DNA of 64,000 nucleotides from an uncultured Arachnia sp. (GTDB lineage: Bacteria > Actinomycetota > Actinomycetes > Propionibacteriales > Propionibacteriaceae): contig CANMNB010000003.1 of NCBI GenBank assembly GCA_947499145.1, forward strand, positions 62,001 to 126,000. The letters are read 5' to 3'. The position numbers and the translations under genes are program-made. The notes under the pieces were generated by a model that saw only the letters and a list, made by a program, of their open reading frames with translations, was not told the origin of the DNA and searched no databases. Shown here in pieces: positions 1-10,673 of the stretch. Numbering within the stretch: the first letter of the stretch is position 1; the number at the start of each line of letters is the position of its first letter.

Positions 1-2310
<2,310 letters not shown>

Positions 2311-2339
2311 CGCTCTCCTTGGTCGTTCCGCCCAAATTG

Positions 2340-2353
2340 TCTTGACGTCAAGA
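2340..2353 (-). promoter_or_regulatory. 14-bp palindrome in the aconitase promoter
   Basis: TCTTGACGTCAAGA is an exact palindrome 30 bases upstream of the acnA start codon. On the minus strand a -10-like TATGAT (2355-2360) sits just before it, so the palindrome would cover the transcription start, a classic repressor position. The protein that binds it is not evident from the window. Confidence 0.5.
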
Positions 2354-2386
2354 TATCATACTCGACGCCCTGTTCCCGAGGCCCGC

Positions 2387-3559
2387 TCACGGGGCCGTCG
2401 CCAAGTCTAGGGTGGCCACGCATTCGACGTGATGGGTCATCGGAAACAGATCGAAGGCGCGCAGTTGCCGCAGCACGAAGCCCTCCTGCGCGAAGGTGGC
2501 CAGGTCCCGGGCCAGCGAGGCGGGATCGCACGCCACGTACGAGACCACTCGCGGACGGAGGCCGGCGATCGCGCGGACCACCGCTGCTCCTGCGCCCTTC
2601 CGGGGCGGGTCCAGGACCACCACGTCGACGTCCGGACGGTGGGAGGCGAGATAGCGGTCCACGGGCGCATCCACGAAACGCGCGGCGGGCACGTTGCGAC
2701 GCGCGTCCCGGACGGCCCGTGCGCCCCGTTCCACCCCCAGCACCCCACAACCGGCGTCCGCCAGTGCACCGGCGAAGAGCCCGGCGCCGCAGTACAGGTC
2801 GAGGGCGGATTCGCCCACCCGCGGCTCCACGCCCGCCAGCACCGCGGACGTGAGGGTCTCGGCCGCGGCCGCGTGCACCTGCCAGAAGCCGGCCGCCGAG
2901 ACCTCGTATCGACGCGAGGCGATGTGCTGGCGCACGCGGCTCGGGCCTGACACCAGTTTTCCGTCGACGAGCACGCTCGAGGCATCGTCGGAGATGACGA
3001 CCTCGACCTCCGAGGCCCCCTCACCCCAGTGCCGGAGGTCCTCGACGGAGGGTCCCGGGGCCGCGATCAGGCACCCTTCGGGCGGTAGCGGGACGACGTC
3101 GTGGCTGCGCGCGCCCCGCAGTCCGGGGTCTCCCTCCGGGGTGGTCGCGTAGCGCATCCGGGTTCGCCAGGCGAGGATCGGCTCCACCCGCTCGACCATG
3201 CCGTTCCACTCAAGGCCGGCCAAGCGCTGTAACTGCTCGGCCACCACCGAGCGCTTCAACTCCAACTGGTGGTCCGGAGCGACGTGCTGCCAGTCGCACC
3301 CACCACAGACCGCCGCGATGCGGCAGGGCGGGACGACCCGGTGCGGGGAGGGCTCCAGCACGTCGACCACATGTCCTCGGTCAAACCTCCGGCCCGTCTC
3401 GGTGACCTCGACGGCGACCAGCTCGCCCTCGAGGCCCCCTCGGACGAACACCACCTTGTCGTCGTGCCGTCCGACCACGACACCGCCGTGGGCCACGCGC
3501 TCCAGCCGCATCTCGATCACCACGTCCCCATCCTGCCGTGCGCAGGCCACGACGGCCAT
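2387..3559 (-). CDS. class I SAM-dependent RNA (uracil-5-)methyltransferase, TrmA/RumA family
   Basis: This 390-residue protein would methylate a uracil at C5 in rRNA or tRNA with S-adenosylmethionine. An N-terminal TRAM RNA-binding domain (about residues 15-70) is followed by cysteines in PPC and CGGCDW that resemble the RumA iron-sulfur site. The Rossmann methyltransferase domain has DLYCGAGLFAG for SAM binding and DPPRKG. The catalytic cysteine is in SYVACDPASLARDL near residue 355. ATG 3559 gives the longest product; GTG 3527 or 3524 just after GGATGGGGAC is an alternative start that would drop 11-12 residues. The gene diverges from trkA across 76 bases. Rv2689c holds the same place in M. 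tuberculosis. The exact target base cannot be told from sequence. Confidence 0.88.
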   Translation of the reverse strand: MAVVACARQDGDVVIEMRLERVAHGGVVVGRHDDKVVFVRGGLEGELVAVEVTETGRRFDRGHVVDVLEPSPHRVVPPCRIAAVCGGCDWQHVAPDHQLELKRSVVAEQLQRLAGLEWNGMVERVEPILAWRTRMRYATTPEGDPGLRGARSHDVVPLPPEGCLIAAPGPSVEDLRHWGEGASEVEVVISDDASSVLVDGKLVSGPSRVRQHIASRRYEVSAAGFWQVHAAAAETLTSAVLAGVEPRVGESALDLYCGAGLFAGALADAGCGVLGVERGARAVRDARRNVPAARFVDAPVDRYLASHRPDVDVVVLDPPRKGAGAAVVRAIAGLRPRVVSYVACDPASLARDLATFAQEGFVLRQLRAFDLFPMTHHVECVATLDLATAP

Positions 3560-3635
3560 CCCCGCTCAACTGTCAGGAGGTCCCCGCAGTGCGCTACCGT
3601 CGACCCATCCCTTCGGGAACGGTGAGGAGCGTCTC

Positions 3636-4298
3636 GTGCACTACGTCATCATGGGCTGCGGTCGGGTGGGCTCCATGCTCGCCAGGGGACTGGAGAAGCG
3701 GGGCCACAGCGTCGCGGTGATCGACTCCAACGTCCAGGCGTTCAGGCGGTTGGGAAGTGAGTTCCAGGGCACGACCGTCAAGGGTGTGGGTTTTGACCGC
3801 GAGGTCCTCGAGGCGGCCGGCATTCGCCAGGCCGACGGCTTCGCCGCCGTCTCGAGCGGGGACAACTCGAACATCCTCGCCGCGCGCGTCGTCCGTGAGG
3901 GATACGGGGTCGACAATGTGGTGGCCCGCATCTACGACCAGGGCCGCGCCGCGGTCTACGAGCGTCTCGGCATCCCGACGGTCGCCACCGTTCGGTGGAC
4001 CGTGGGCCAAGTCCTTCGTCGACTACTGCCGGAGGGCAGCGAGCCGGTCTGGCGCGACCCCTCGGGGGAGGTCCGGCTGATCCAGGTCTTCGTCCATGCC
4101 GGTTGGGTCGGGCGCAGGATCCGGGACCTGTCGGCAGCCGCCCGCGCCCCCATCCCGTTCATGAGCCGCATGGGCCGTGGCCTCGTGCCCGACGGTGAGA
4201 CCGTCTACCAGGACGGGGACATCGTTTTCGTGGGCTGTGAGACCGAGCGCACATCCGACATCGAGGCGCTCTTCGGCAGCGCCCCGGCCAAGAACTAG
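3636..4298 (+). CDS. TrkA-family potassium uptake protein (first of two)
   Basis: This 220-residue cytoplasmic regulatory subunit of a Trk/Ktr potassium transporter has an N-terminal RCK/Rossmann NAD-binding domain beginning MHYVIMGCGRVGSMLARGL (GxGxxG) and a C-terminal TrkA_C domain from about residue 140. The GTG at 3636 is chosen because GAGGAG stands just upstream and the nucleotide-binding fold begins there; the frame stays open further upstream but reads nothing family-like. It is 8 bases from the second trkA gene, so the two are one operon and likely form a hetero-assembly, as CeoB/CeoC (Rv2691/Rv2692) do by position. No membrane subunit (TrkH/TrkG) is in the window. Confidence 0.92.
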   Translation: MHYVIMGCGRVGSMLARGLEKRGHSVAVIDSNVQAFRRLGSEFQGTTVKGVGFDREVLEAAGIRQADGFAAVSSGDNSNILAARVVREGYGVDNVVARIYDQGRAAVYERLGIPTVATVRWTVGQVLRRLLPEGSEPVWRDPSGEVRLIQVFVHAGWVGRRIRDLSAAARAPIPFMSRMGRGLVPDGETVYQDGDIVFVGCETERTSDIEALFGSAPAKN

Positions 4299-4306
4299 GA
4301 GCAGTC

Positions 4307-4996
4307 ATGCGAGTAGCCATCGCCGGCGCGGGCAACGTGGGGCGCTCCATCGCCCGGGAACTCATCTCGAACGGCCACCAGGTCCTGCTGATAGACCGGG
4401 ATCCCCTGGCCATCAAGCCCGACTCGGTGCCTGGGGCGGAGTGGTTCCAGGCGGATGCATGTGAGCTGTCAACGCTTGAGGACGCCGAACTCGAGAACTG
4501 CGACGTGGCCATCGCCGCGACCGGGGACGACAAGGCCAATCTCGTCCACTCTCTGCTGGCAAAGACGGAGTTCGGTGTGCCGCGCACGGTGGGGCGCGTG
4601 AACCACCCCGGCAACGAGTGGATGTTCGACGAGGTCTGGGGCGTCGACGTCGCCGTGTCCACCCCGCGCATCATGTCGGCCCTCGTCGAGGAGGCGGTCT
4701 CCACCGGGGACCTGGTGCGACTCCTGACCTTCACCAAGTCGACGACCAACCTGTCCGAGATCCGCCTTCCCGACAACAGCCGCTACGTGGGCCGTGCCGT
4801 CGCGGACCTGGACCTCCCGAGCGGGGCGGTGCTCGTGGCCATCATCCGCGACGGCGCACCCGTGGTCCCCCAGCCCACAGCCTCGCTGGAACCGAGCGAC
4901 GAAATGCTCTTCATCGTCTCCCAGGACGCCGAGTCCCAGTTGGCAGCGATGTTCGAGGCCGAGGACTACGACACCACCGAGAAGTCGGGGTTGTAG
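4307..4996 (+). CDS. TrkA-family potassium uptake protein (second of two)
   Basis: This 229-residue RCK protein starts MRVAIAGAGNVGRSIAREL (GxGxxG NAD-binding loop) with an acidic residue ending strand 2 in LIDRD. A TrkA_C domain follows from about residue 135, with LPSGAVLVAIIRDGAPVVP typical of the ligand-binding fold. It pairs with the preceding TrkA gene as one transcription unit; AGGAGCAG precedes the ATG. Its 3' end overlaps by 31 bases the end of the convergent OB-fold gene, so the two transcripts share 3' sequence. Function: gating of potassium uptake in response to NAD(H) and other ligands. Confidence 0.92.
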   Translation: MRVAIAGAGNVGRSIARELISNGHQVLLIDRDPLAIKPDSVPGAEWFQADACELSTLEDAELENCDVAIAATGDDKANLVHSLLAKTEFGVPRTVGRVNHPGNEWMFDEVWGVDVAVSTPRIMSALVEEAVSTGDLVRLLTFTKSTTNLSEIRLPDNSRYVGRAVADLDLPSGAVLVAIIRDGAPVVPQPTASLEPSDEMLFIVSQDAESQLAAMFEAEDYDTTEKSGL

Positions 4997-5337
4997 ATCA
5001 CCCGCTCGCCCTCGTCGTTGGTGAGGCGACCGTGGACGACGAGGTGGCAGCCGGGAGCGACGCACTCGAGCCGCTTGCGCCCCATCCACACCAGCTTGAC
5101 CTGACCCGTACCGTCCTCGAGGTGCGCCTCGAGCCAGCCGCTCTCGTCGTTCGTCGCGAGGTCCGTCACCGTCCCGTGGAATGTCACCCGCGTCCGCTCG
5201 CGGGAGTCCGCGATGGCCTGGCTGCCGTACTGCCGCACATGGTCCAGGCGTTCCTCGGCCTGTTTCTGCTCGGGAGTCGCGAACCAACGCCGGAGGCGTC
5301 GGGTGAAGGTGCTGCGCTCCTCGGGGTTCTCGGTCAT
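4966..5337 (-). CDS. OB-fold nucleic-acid-binding domain protein
   Basis: A 123-residue protein with a basic, helical N-terminus (TRRLRRWFATPEQKQAEERL) and an OB-fold from about residue 50 (RVTFHGTVTDLAT, HLEDGTGQVKLVWMGR, VVHGRLTNDEGERVIYNP). The OB-fold resembles that of aminoacyl-tRNA synthetases and RecG, suggesting nucleic-acid binding; the precise role is unknown. Its ATG shares bases with the DUF3710 stop (TGATG), which fixes the start and indicates translational coupling. It is the last gene of the DUF3093-dut-DUF3710-OB operon, matching Rv2694c. It overlaps the end of the convergent trkA gene. Confidence 0.85.
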   Translation of the reverse strand: MTENPEERSTFTRRLRRWFATPEQKQAEERLDHVRQYGSQAIADSRERTRVTFHGTVTDLATNDESGWLEAHLEDGTGQVKLVWMGRKRLECVAPGCHLVVHGRLTNDEGERVIYNPDFSVVS

Positions 5338-6041
5338 CACGTCTCGCTCGGGGCTCCGTCCGTTCCCTCGGCCGTGGAGGCTCCGGGGATCGGCGGGATC
5401 GTCATCTTCAGCAGGCTGCCGGGAGCGGCGGGCTCCGTTCCCCGACGCACGACGAGGTTGGCGAAGAACTCGTACAGGGCCAGTTGTGCGTCCTCGTTGT
5501 CGGGCTCCAGCGCTGCCCGGCCCATCACCACGGCGCGCAGCACCCACCCCGGCCCGGAGACGAGCCAGGTGCGGGAGACGTGGACGGCAGGGTTGCCGGC
5601 GGCGTCCTTCACGGGGAGCCTGCGACGCATCTCGGCGCCGAAGGGTCCCGCCACGACCTCGACACGGCCGCCTGCACGCTTGGTGGCCGCAATGATCTCC
5701 TCGCGGATCTCGTCCAGCATCGAACTCTTCGCCGGACCGGCGAAGACCGCCACCTCCATGGCGGAGAATCCGTCGCCGACGAGGATGGCCTGGACGCGCT
5801 CCTTCTGCTGGTCGACCTGGAGCTGCATCGTCATCTTCGGGAAGGGGGTCAGCACCATGCGTCCGAGGTCGATGCGCTTGACGTCGTCGGCGTCGAGGTC
5901 CACCTCGTCGATGTCGAAGGGCCCGTACTCCCGGTCGAACGTGGCATCCATCCCGGCCCATGCCTCGCGGTCGATGCCGTCGGCCTCGTCGGTCCCGGGG
6001 ACCTCCTGGTCCGGAAGCTCGGTGTTGTTGTCGGAGTTCAC
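5337..6041 (-). CDS. DUF3710 domain-containing protein
   Basis: This 234-residue protein of a conserved actinobacterial family has an acidic, disordered N-terminus (about residues 1-50) and then the DUF3710 core, with [20 protein letters not shown] near residue 60 and a long alpha/beta segment to about residue 210. No catalytic motif or membrane segment is seen, and no biochemical function is known to me. Its ATG overlaps the dut stop by four bases (ATGA) and its stop overlaps the next gene, so it is translated in step with dUTPase. Orthologue by position: Rv2696c. Confidence 0.88.
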   Translation of the reverse strand: MNSDNNTELPDQEVPGTDEADGIDREAWAGMDATFDREYGPFDIDEVDLDADDVKRIDLGRMVLTPFPKMTMQLQVDQQKERVQAILVGDGFSAMEVAVFAGPAKSSMLDEIREEIIAATKRAGGRVEVVAGPFGAEMRRRLPVKDAAGNPAVHVSRTWLVSGPGWVLRAVVMGRAALEPDNEDAQLALYEFFANLVVRRGTEPAAPGSLLKMTIPPIPGASTAEGTDGAPSET

Positions 6042-6505
6042 GTCTGGGGGCCTTCCATGTTGACTGTGGTGACGTCGTTCACACCAGTGGAACCATACCC
6101 ACCCTCGCCGCGTTCCGTGGGGTCGAGATTGTCGACCAGCTCGAAGCGGGCCTGCACGACGGGCATGACCACCAACTGCGCGATCCGGTCACCCGTGGAC
6201 AGGGTGATGGGACGGTCGGCATCCTGGTTGATGAGGCAGACCATCACCTCGCCCCGGTAACCGGAGTCGATGATGCCGGGCGAGTTGACGATGCCAAGGC
6301 CGAGGCGCGCCGCCAGACCGGATCGGGGTGTCACGAGACCGACGGTGCCCTCCGGCAGTGAGAGCCGCACTCCGGTGCCCACCAGCGCGCGCTCCCCCGG
6401 CTCGAGCACGACGTCGGACGTGCATCGGAGGTCAGCGCCTGCGTCTCCGGCACGCGCATAAGCCGGCGCGAAGCCCTCGGGGGCCGTGTAGCGGACCTGC
6501 ATCAT
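6038..6505 (-). CDS. dut: deoxyuridine 5'-triphosphate nucleotidohydrolase (dUTPase)
   Basis: dUTPase hydrolyses dUTP to dUMP and pyrophosphate, keeping uracil out of DNA and feeding dTMP synthesis. The 155-residue trimeric-type enzyme shows the usual motifs in order: motif 1 GDAGADLRC, motif 2 [10 protein letters not shown], motif 3 [17 protein letters not shown], motif 4 [11 protein letters not shown] and motif 5 [11 protein letters not shown] near the C-terminus. It begins ATGATG, so the start could be one codon later; both overlap the DUF3093 stop. Thymidine kinase, another dTMP source, is 2.3 kb away. Confidence 0.97.
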   Translation of the reverse strand: MMQVRYTAPEGFAPAYARAGDAGADLRCTSDVVLEPGERALVGTGVRLSLPEGTVGLVTPRSGLAARLGLGIVNSPGIIDSGYRGEVMVCLINQDADRPITLSTGDRIAQLVVMPVVQARFELVDNLDPTERGEGGYGSTGVNDVTTVNMEGPQT

Positions 6506-6948
6506 CGCACCCGCGCCTGCTCGATGGCGGCCGCGAACGCCTGGGGACGTCGGGAGCTGATGAGCCAGTACGGGTGCGGGTCCGCCGCGTCTCGCACGTG
6601 GATCCTCACCGTGGTGGGGATATAGGGACGGGTGAGGAGAAAGGCACGATGGTCGGCTTCAGCCCCCAGCGCCCGACTCGTCGCGGGCTCGTCGAGCGCC
6701 GTCACCTCACCGACGTGCTCGATGCCGATCCGTGCGCGTCCGGCTGCGACGGTCCGACCCGCCACCTCCAGGCGCGTCCGTCCGTAACCGACGAGGAGCA
6801 CCAGCAGCCCCACCAGCAAGCTGAGCGTGATGGCGGTGGCCAACGGCCAGTCGAGGTAGGCGAAGACGGCCACGGCCAAGGATGCAGCCAGGCCGACGAC
6901 AGCCAGCCACCACCACACCGGCACCGTCAAACGCTCGCTGTAGGACAC
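6502..6948 (-). CDS. DUF3093 domain-containing membrane protein
   Basis: This 148-residue protein starts [13 protein letters not shown] and has two hydrophobic helices close together (about residues 8-26 and 32-52), then a cytoplasmic domain ending in a [12 protein letters not shown] segment typical of DUF3093. Function is unknown. The GTG at 6948 is preferred because DUF3093 proteins begin at this YSERL motif and a -10-like TAGATT lies 7 bases upstream; a longer frame to 7020 adds non-conserved sequence that would overlap the divergent gene. It leads the operon with dut, whose start overlaps its stop (ATGA). Corresponds by position to Rv2698. Confidence 0.85.
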   Translation of the reverse strand: MSYSERLTVPVWWWLAVVGLAASLAVAVFAYLDWPLATAITLSLLVGLLVLLVGYGRTRLEVAGRTVAAGRARIGIEHVGEVTALDEPATSRALGAEADHRAFLLTRPYIPTTVRIHVRDAADPHPYWLISSRRPQAFAAAIEQARVR

Positions 6949-6955
6949 GCTTCCC

Positions 6956-6961
6956 AATCTA
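6956..6961 (-). promoter_or_regulatory. -10 box of the DUF3093-dut operon, leaderless spacing
   Basis: TAGATT on the minus strand ends 7 bases before the GTG start, so transcription would begin at or next to the start codon. No clear -35 is seen. Confidence 0.45.
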
Positions 6962-7013
6962 GCCTCGTCGCTACGACATAATGAAACGACCAGACCCCAG
7001 GAGGTACGCAGCC

Positions 7014-7325
7014 ATGGCACTGTCCGAGAAGATCGTCTTCAAGATTTACGCCGGCCTCGTCGGCGCCGCCACGACCATTGCGGCCCAGCGGCTCGTCACC
7101 ATGGTGTGGGAGGCCTCCACCGGAGACGTGCCCCCGAACCCGAACGACCCCGAGGTCCCGCTCACCCGCGCCCTGATCTGGGCAGCCGCCAGCGGCCTCG
7201 GCGTTGGCATGAGCCAACTCGCCATGAACCGGTTGATCCAGCAGCGCTGGGCTGCCAACACGGGCCACGAGGCGCCGGGGCAGCTGCACTCCATCCTCGA
7301 CATCGCGCAGCGCAAGGGAAAGTAG
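7014..7325 (+). CDS. DUF4235 domain-containing membrane protein
   Basis: This 103-residue protein has two predicted membrane segments, KIYAGLVGAATTIAAQRLV (about residues 9-27) and RALIWAAASGLGVGMSQLAM (about residues 54-73), joined by a short proline-rich loop. This matches the DUF4235 family of small actinobacterial membrane proteins; function unknown. The ATG at 7014 is chosen over an in-frame ATG at 6981 because AGGAGG lies 9 bases upstream. A -10-like CATAAT at 6977-6982 would give a leader of about 25 bases. It is followed by a strong bidirectional hairpin. Confidence 0.85.
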   Translation: MALSEKIVFKIYAGLVGAATTIAAQRLVTMVWEASTGDVPPNPNDPEVPLTRALIWAAASGLGVGMSQLAMNRLIQQRWAANTGHEAPGQLHSILDIAQRKGK

Positions 7326-7340
7326 CCAACCCAGCACGAG

Positions 7341-7373
7341 GGGCCCGCGCCGGTGACGAACCGGCGCGGGCCC
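7341..7373. terminator. bidirectional hairpin terminator
   Basis: A perfect 14-bp G+C-rich stem (7341-7354 with 7360-7373) and a GACGA loop lie between the ends of the convergent DUF4235 and DUF4193 genes. There is no T-run on either side, as is common in actinobacteria. Confidence 0.75.
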
Positions 7374-7388
7374 AGCATGGGTTGTACG

Positions 7389-7685
7389 TCAGACGCAGTC
7401 GACGCAGTAGGGCTGTCCGTTCTTCTCCTCAGCAAGCTGGGAGCGTGCCTTGACGAGGAAGCACGAGGCGCAGGTGAACTCGTCCGCCTGTCGCGGCAGG
7501 ACGCGGACGGTCAGTTCCTCGTGGGAGAGGTCGGCCCCGGGGAGCTCGAACGACTCCGCGGCCTCGACCTCGTCCTCGTCCACCTTGCCCGAGTTCTTGT
7601 CATTGCGGCGAGTCTTGAGCTCCTCGATGGAGTCCTCGCTCATCTCCTCGTCGGTCTTGCGCGGAGCGTCGTAATCGGTCGCCAT
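7389..7685 (-). CDS. DUF4193 domain-containing protein
   Basis: A 98-residue acidic protein with the family signature MATDYDAPRKTDEE at the start, a charged middle, and a C-terminal zinc-ribbon-like pair CASC and CVDC separated by about 20 residues. It probably binds a metal ion; the cellular role is not known. The ATG at 7685 follows GGGGAGGACC. Rv2699c occupies the same place next to the dut cluster in mycobacteria. Confidence 0.88.
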   Translation of the reverse strand: MATDYDAPRKTDEEMSEDSIEELKTRRNDKNSGKVDEDEVEAAESFELPGADLSHEELTVRVLPRQADEFTCASCFLVKARSQLAEEKNGQPYCVDCV

Positions 7686-7843
7686 GTCAGGTCCTCCCCT
7701 GTGCCCACATCCAAGCGCGTGTCGGCAGCGTCGACACCTAGCGCGCGACAATGATTACCACACAAACGCCGCCACGCAAGTGGCACCCCTCCCGGTGGGC
7801 CCCGCGGAGGCCGTCGGTCCTGCCCCTGCAGGGTTCCCGCTGG

Positions 7844-7849
7844 TAGGTT
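7844..7849 (+). promoter_or_regulatory. -10 box upstream of sepH
   Basis: TAGGTT ends 9 bases before the GTG at 7859, which fits transcription starting at or very near that codon. It also supports the short form of SepH described below. Confidence 0.4.
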
Positions 7850-7858
7850 GACCAGCAA

Positions 7859-8791
7859 GTGAAGGAATCGGGAGAGTCGATGGACAGTTCATTGAGCCCG
7901 CGCGAGATCCAGGCCCGGATCCGGGCCGGGGCATCGATCGCGGACGTGGCCGAGGAGGCTGGTGTGCCCGCGGAGCGGATCGAGGGTTTTGCCCTACCCG
8001 TCGTCGCGGAGCGCGAACACGTCGCCCGGACTGCTCTGGCATCCACCGTCCGTCGCCGTGGTGACGGGACCGTGCACCGTCGGCTGGGAGACCTCATCCG
8101 TGAGCGCCTCCAGGTGCGGGGGGTCGACGCCGACACGGCCACCTGGGACGCCTGGCGGCAGCCGGACCGGACGTGGCGACTGGTCGGGAGGCTTGAGGAA
8201 GGCGCCGCCCCGCGCTGCGCCGAGTTCGTCTTCGACCCCAGGGGCAGGTTCAGTGTCGCTGACAACAGCGATGCTCGCTGGATGATCGGCGAGGAGGTCC
8301 ACGGGGACCCCGACAACGAGAACACCGTCGACTTCGACGACGAGCTGGCGCTGGTCCGCGCCACCCAGCCCCGGCCAGGGCGGGATGACTCCCCACGTCC
8401 CGGCGACGACGTTCCTGCCACCGATGAGCGCTATGACGACACGGAGCACACCTCCCCCCTCGACGACCTCTACGACATGCTGAGTGGGATCAGCGAGGAC
8501 TCGGTGCGGATCTACGTCGGTCTCGAGGACCCGGATCCCGAGGCATCCGATGACGTCCCCGTGCCCTCCGACGACGACCTCGACGATCGTCCGGAGGACC
8601 GTGAATCCGTTGCCCCCTCGTCGATCCCTGGGACGGAGGAGGCACCGTCCGCTGCGCCGGAGCCGACGCAGGAGCCTCTCGTGGAGGACCCGCACGAGGA
8701 GTTGCCCCCCGCACGCAAGCCGGGGAAGAAGCGCCGCGCGCAGGTCCCGAGCTGGGACGAGATCATGTTCGGCGGCCCCACGGGCAAGTAA
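7859..8791 (+). CDS. sepH: septation protein SepH (DUF3071), short N-terminus
   Basis: SepH is an actinobacterial cell-division protein that binds FtsZ and promotes its assembly. This 310-residue copy shows the conserved helix-turn-helix part (LSPREIQARIRAG, then VAEEAGVPAERIEGFALPV) and the WDAWRQPDRTWRLVGRL segment, then a long acidic, disordered C-terminal half. Family members known to me carry some 45-55 further residues before the SPREIQARI motif. Here an in-frame TAG at 7844 prevents any upstream extension, so the N-terminal strand-rich part of DUF3071 is absent. GTG 7859 or ATG 7880 (after GGGAGAG) could be the start. It converges with tdk with no gap. Confidence 0.87.
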   Translation: MKESGESMDSSLSPREIQARIRAGASIADVAEEAGVPAERIEGFALPVVAEREHVARTALASTVRRRGDGTVHRRLGDLIRERLQVRGVDADTATWDAWRQPDRTWRLVGRLEEGAAPRCAEFVFDPRGRFSVADNSDARWMIGEEVHGDPDNENTVDFDDELALVRATQPRPGRDDSPRPGDDVPATDERYDDTEHTSPLDDLYDMLSGISEDSVRIYVGLEDPDPEASDDVPVPSDDDLDDRPEDRESVAPSSIPGTEEAPSAAPEPTQEPLVEDPHEELPPARKPGKKRRAQVPSWDEIMFGGPTGK

Positions 8792-9439
8792 TCAGTCAGC
8801 TTCCCCCAGCGGCAGGGGATCGGGAGACAAGGTGGCCTGCGCCCGCTCCGCGGTGAGCCTCCGACGGTGGTGCCGCCGGCACAGCACCTCGTAGCGGACT
8901 TCCGACGTTTCCCCCGTGTCACCCACCACCACTTGGCTGCCCTCGGTGACCATCACCCCGTCGACGACCCGTGCGTTGTGGGTGCCCTTGGCACCACACC
9001 AGCACAGCGGGCCCAGCGGCAGCGTCTCGACCCGATCCGCCAGTTCGACGAGCCGCTGCGACCCCGGGAACAGTCGTGTCCTGAAGTCCGAGAGGATGCC
9101 GAAGGCGTACACGTCCAGTTGAAGTTCGTCGACGACTCGCGCCAGCTGCTCGACGTGCTCCCCGGTGTAGAACTGGGTCTCGTCGCAGATCAGGTAGTCC
9201 ACTCTCTGCAGCGACGTCAGCTCCGAGATGATGTAGCGCCAGAAGTCGAAGTCGTCGTCGATCTCGATCGCCTCCGTCGAGAGCCCCAGTCGGGAGGTCA
9301 CGCGGCCCGATCCGGAGCGGTCCTGACGGGTGAAGACCCGGCCACGGCGGCCGTGGGTGCTCTGCGTGTGGTGGAGTTGCAGGGCCAGGGTCGACTTCCC
9401 GCAGTCCATCGGTCCGGTGTGGAAGACCAGCTCAGGCAC
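8792..9439 (-). CDS. tdk: thymidine kinase
   Basis: This 215-residue type II thymidine kinase phosphorylates thymidine to dTMP using ATP. The P-loop GPMDCGKST is at residues 9-17, the Walker B-type LICDETQFY near residue 85, and the lasso/zinc cysteines lie in the C-terminal half (LCWCGAK and VLCRRHH). The GTG at 9439 is chosen because AAGGAG precedes it and residues before it are not family-like; it overlaps the end of the glycosyltransferase gene by 8 bases. It is the last gene of a leftward operon starting at DUF5998. Confidence 0.95.
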   Translation of the reverse strand: MPELVFHTGPMDCGKSTLALQLHHTQSTHGRRGRVFTRQDRSGSGRVTSRLGLSTEAIEIDDDFDFWRYIISELTSLQRVDYLICDETQFYTGEHVEQLARVVDELQLDVYAFGILSDFRTRLFPGSQRLVELADRVETLPLGPLCWCGAKGTHNARVVDGVMVTEGSQVVVGDTGETSEVRYEVLCRRHHRRRLTAERAQATLSPDPLPLGEAD

Positions 9440-10673
9440 TTCGTGGTGCTCCTTTCGACGCGACGACGTCGCGGTAGAGGCGTTCGTAGGCCTCGGCGGT
9501 GCGTTCGGGACGAAGCTCGGGAACGAGGCGCAGCGATGCCGCACGCATGTCCGCCCGGCGGTGGGCATCCGCGAGGGCTCGGATCCCAGCAGCCAGCGCC
9601 TCCTCGTCCGGGTTCGTCAGGAGCGAGTTGTCGGGACGCGTGGCGACGGTGAGGCGATCGTCGCAGTAGAGGATCGGCAGTCCTGCGGCGACCGCCTCGG
9701 AGAGGACGAGCGCCTGGGAGTCGAACCGGTGGGAGGCCAGCGTGAACACGTCGGCGTTCGCGAGTTCCCACGCGATCGAGCGCAGGTCCCGCAGGTGGCC
9801 GCGGAAGTCGATGTTTGATGCCCCGGCTGCCAACTGGCGCAGCCGGCGCCGTTGGTCCCCGTCGCCCACGACCACCAGTTCCGAGTTCGGGACCGCTGCG
9901 CGGCGAAAGGCCGAGACGAGGACGTCCAACCGCTTCTCCTTGGCCAACCGGCCCACGGCGAGGTAACGGACGGTGGCATCGGAGCGCTCGCGTCGCACGG
10001 AGTCGATCGCCTCGAGCATGCCACGGTTGACTCCGGTGGGCACGATGTGTCCCGGCATCGGGCGGCCCGCAGCCTCCTCGATGAGGTGGTGCATGAACGC
10101 GGACGGAACGGTGTACGCGTCGACCTTGCCTGCGATGTCGGCGAAGGACGCCCAGTCCATTCGGGCAGCCAGTCCCCCGTCCTCGTTCTCGCGCCGGGGG
10201 AGCCGGGCACGCGGTGACGGCCTGCGACTGGCCCGGGTCAGGACGGGATTGATGAGGACCTGGTAGGACAACGTCCCGAAGATGGCCGACCTCACCGTCT
10301 GGTGCGTGCCGGCCACGTTGGCGTGGAAGCTGTGGACGTGCGGGATGCCCTGGAGCCGCGCGATCCGTGCCGCCAGCACGACCGCCCCCCGCTCGGTTTG
10401 GGAGTGGACGACGTCGAAGTCAACCCGGCGCGAGATGAGGGACGCGCGCCGCTCCGTGTGGTGCAGGATGCTGAGATGGGCGGGCAGTCCCTCGACGTAG
10501 ACGGTCGGGCACTCGATGATGCGTCCGATCCGGGGCTTCTCCAGGTGCCGGTCCGGGGCGATGAGTGTGACGTCGTGACCGAGAGCAGTCAGTTCCTCCA
10601 ACTGCGTCTGCACGGAGCGCCCGATCCCCCCCGACGCCGGGAAGAAGTCATCGAGGACGATGCCGACCCGCAT
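9432..10673 (-). CDS. glycosyltransferase family 4 protein
   Basis: A 413-residue GT-B fold glycosyltransferase. The N-terminal acceptor domain starts MRVGIVLDDFFPASGGIGRS and contains HSFHANVAGTH. The C-terminal GT4 domain has AVGRLAKEKRLDVLVSAF, GDGDQRRRLRQL and the nucleotide-sugar motif SEAVAAGLPIL. A basic, low-complexity insert of about 25 residues (RRPSPRARLPRR region, near residue 165) interrupts the linker after HSFHAN. Donor and acceptor are unknown; lipid or polysaccharide glycosylation is likely. The ATG overlaps the preceding stop (TGATG), so it is coupled to the phosphodiesterase-like gene. Confidence 0.88.
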   Translation of the reverse strand: MRVGIVLDDFFPASGGIGRSVQTQLEELTALGHDVTLIAPDRHLEKPRIGRIIECPTVYVEGLPAHLSILHHTERRASLISRRVDFDVVHSQTERGAVVLAARIARLQGIPHVHSFHANVAGTHQTVRSAIFGTLSYQVLINPVLTRASRRPSPRARLPRRENEDGGLAARMDWASFADIAGKVDAYTVPSAFMHHLIEEAAGRPMPGHIVPTGVNRGMLEAIDSVRRERSDATVRYLAVGRLAKEKRLDVLVSAFRRAAVPNSELVVVGDGDQRRRLRQLAAGASNIDFRGHLRDLRSIAWELANADVFTLASHRFDSQALVLSEAVAAGLPILYCDDRLTVATRPDNSLLTNPDEEALAAGIRALADAHRRADMRAASLRLVPELRPERTAEAYERLYRDVVASKGAPRSA

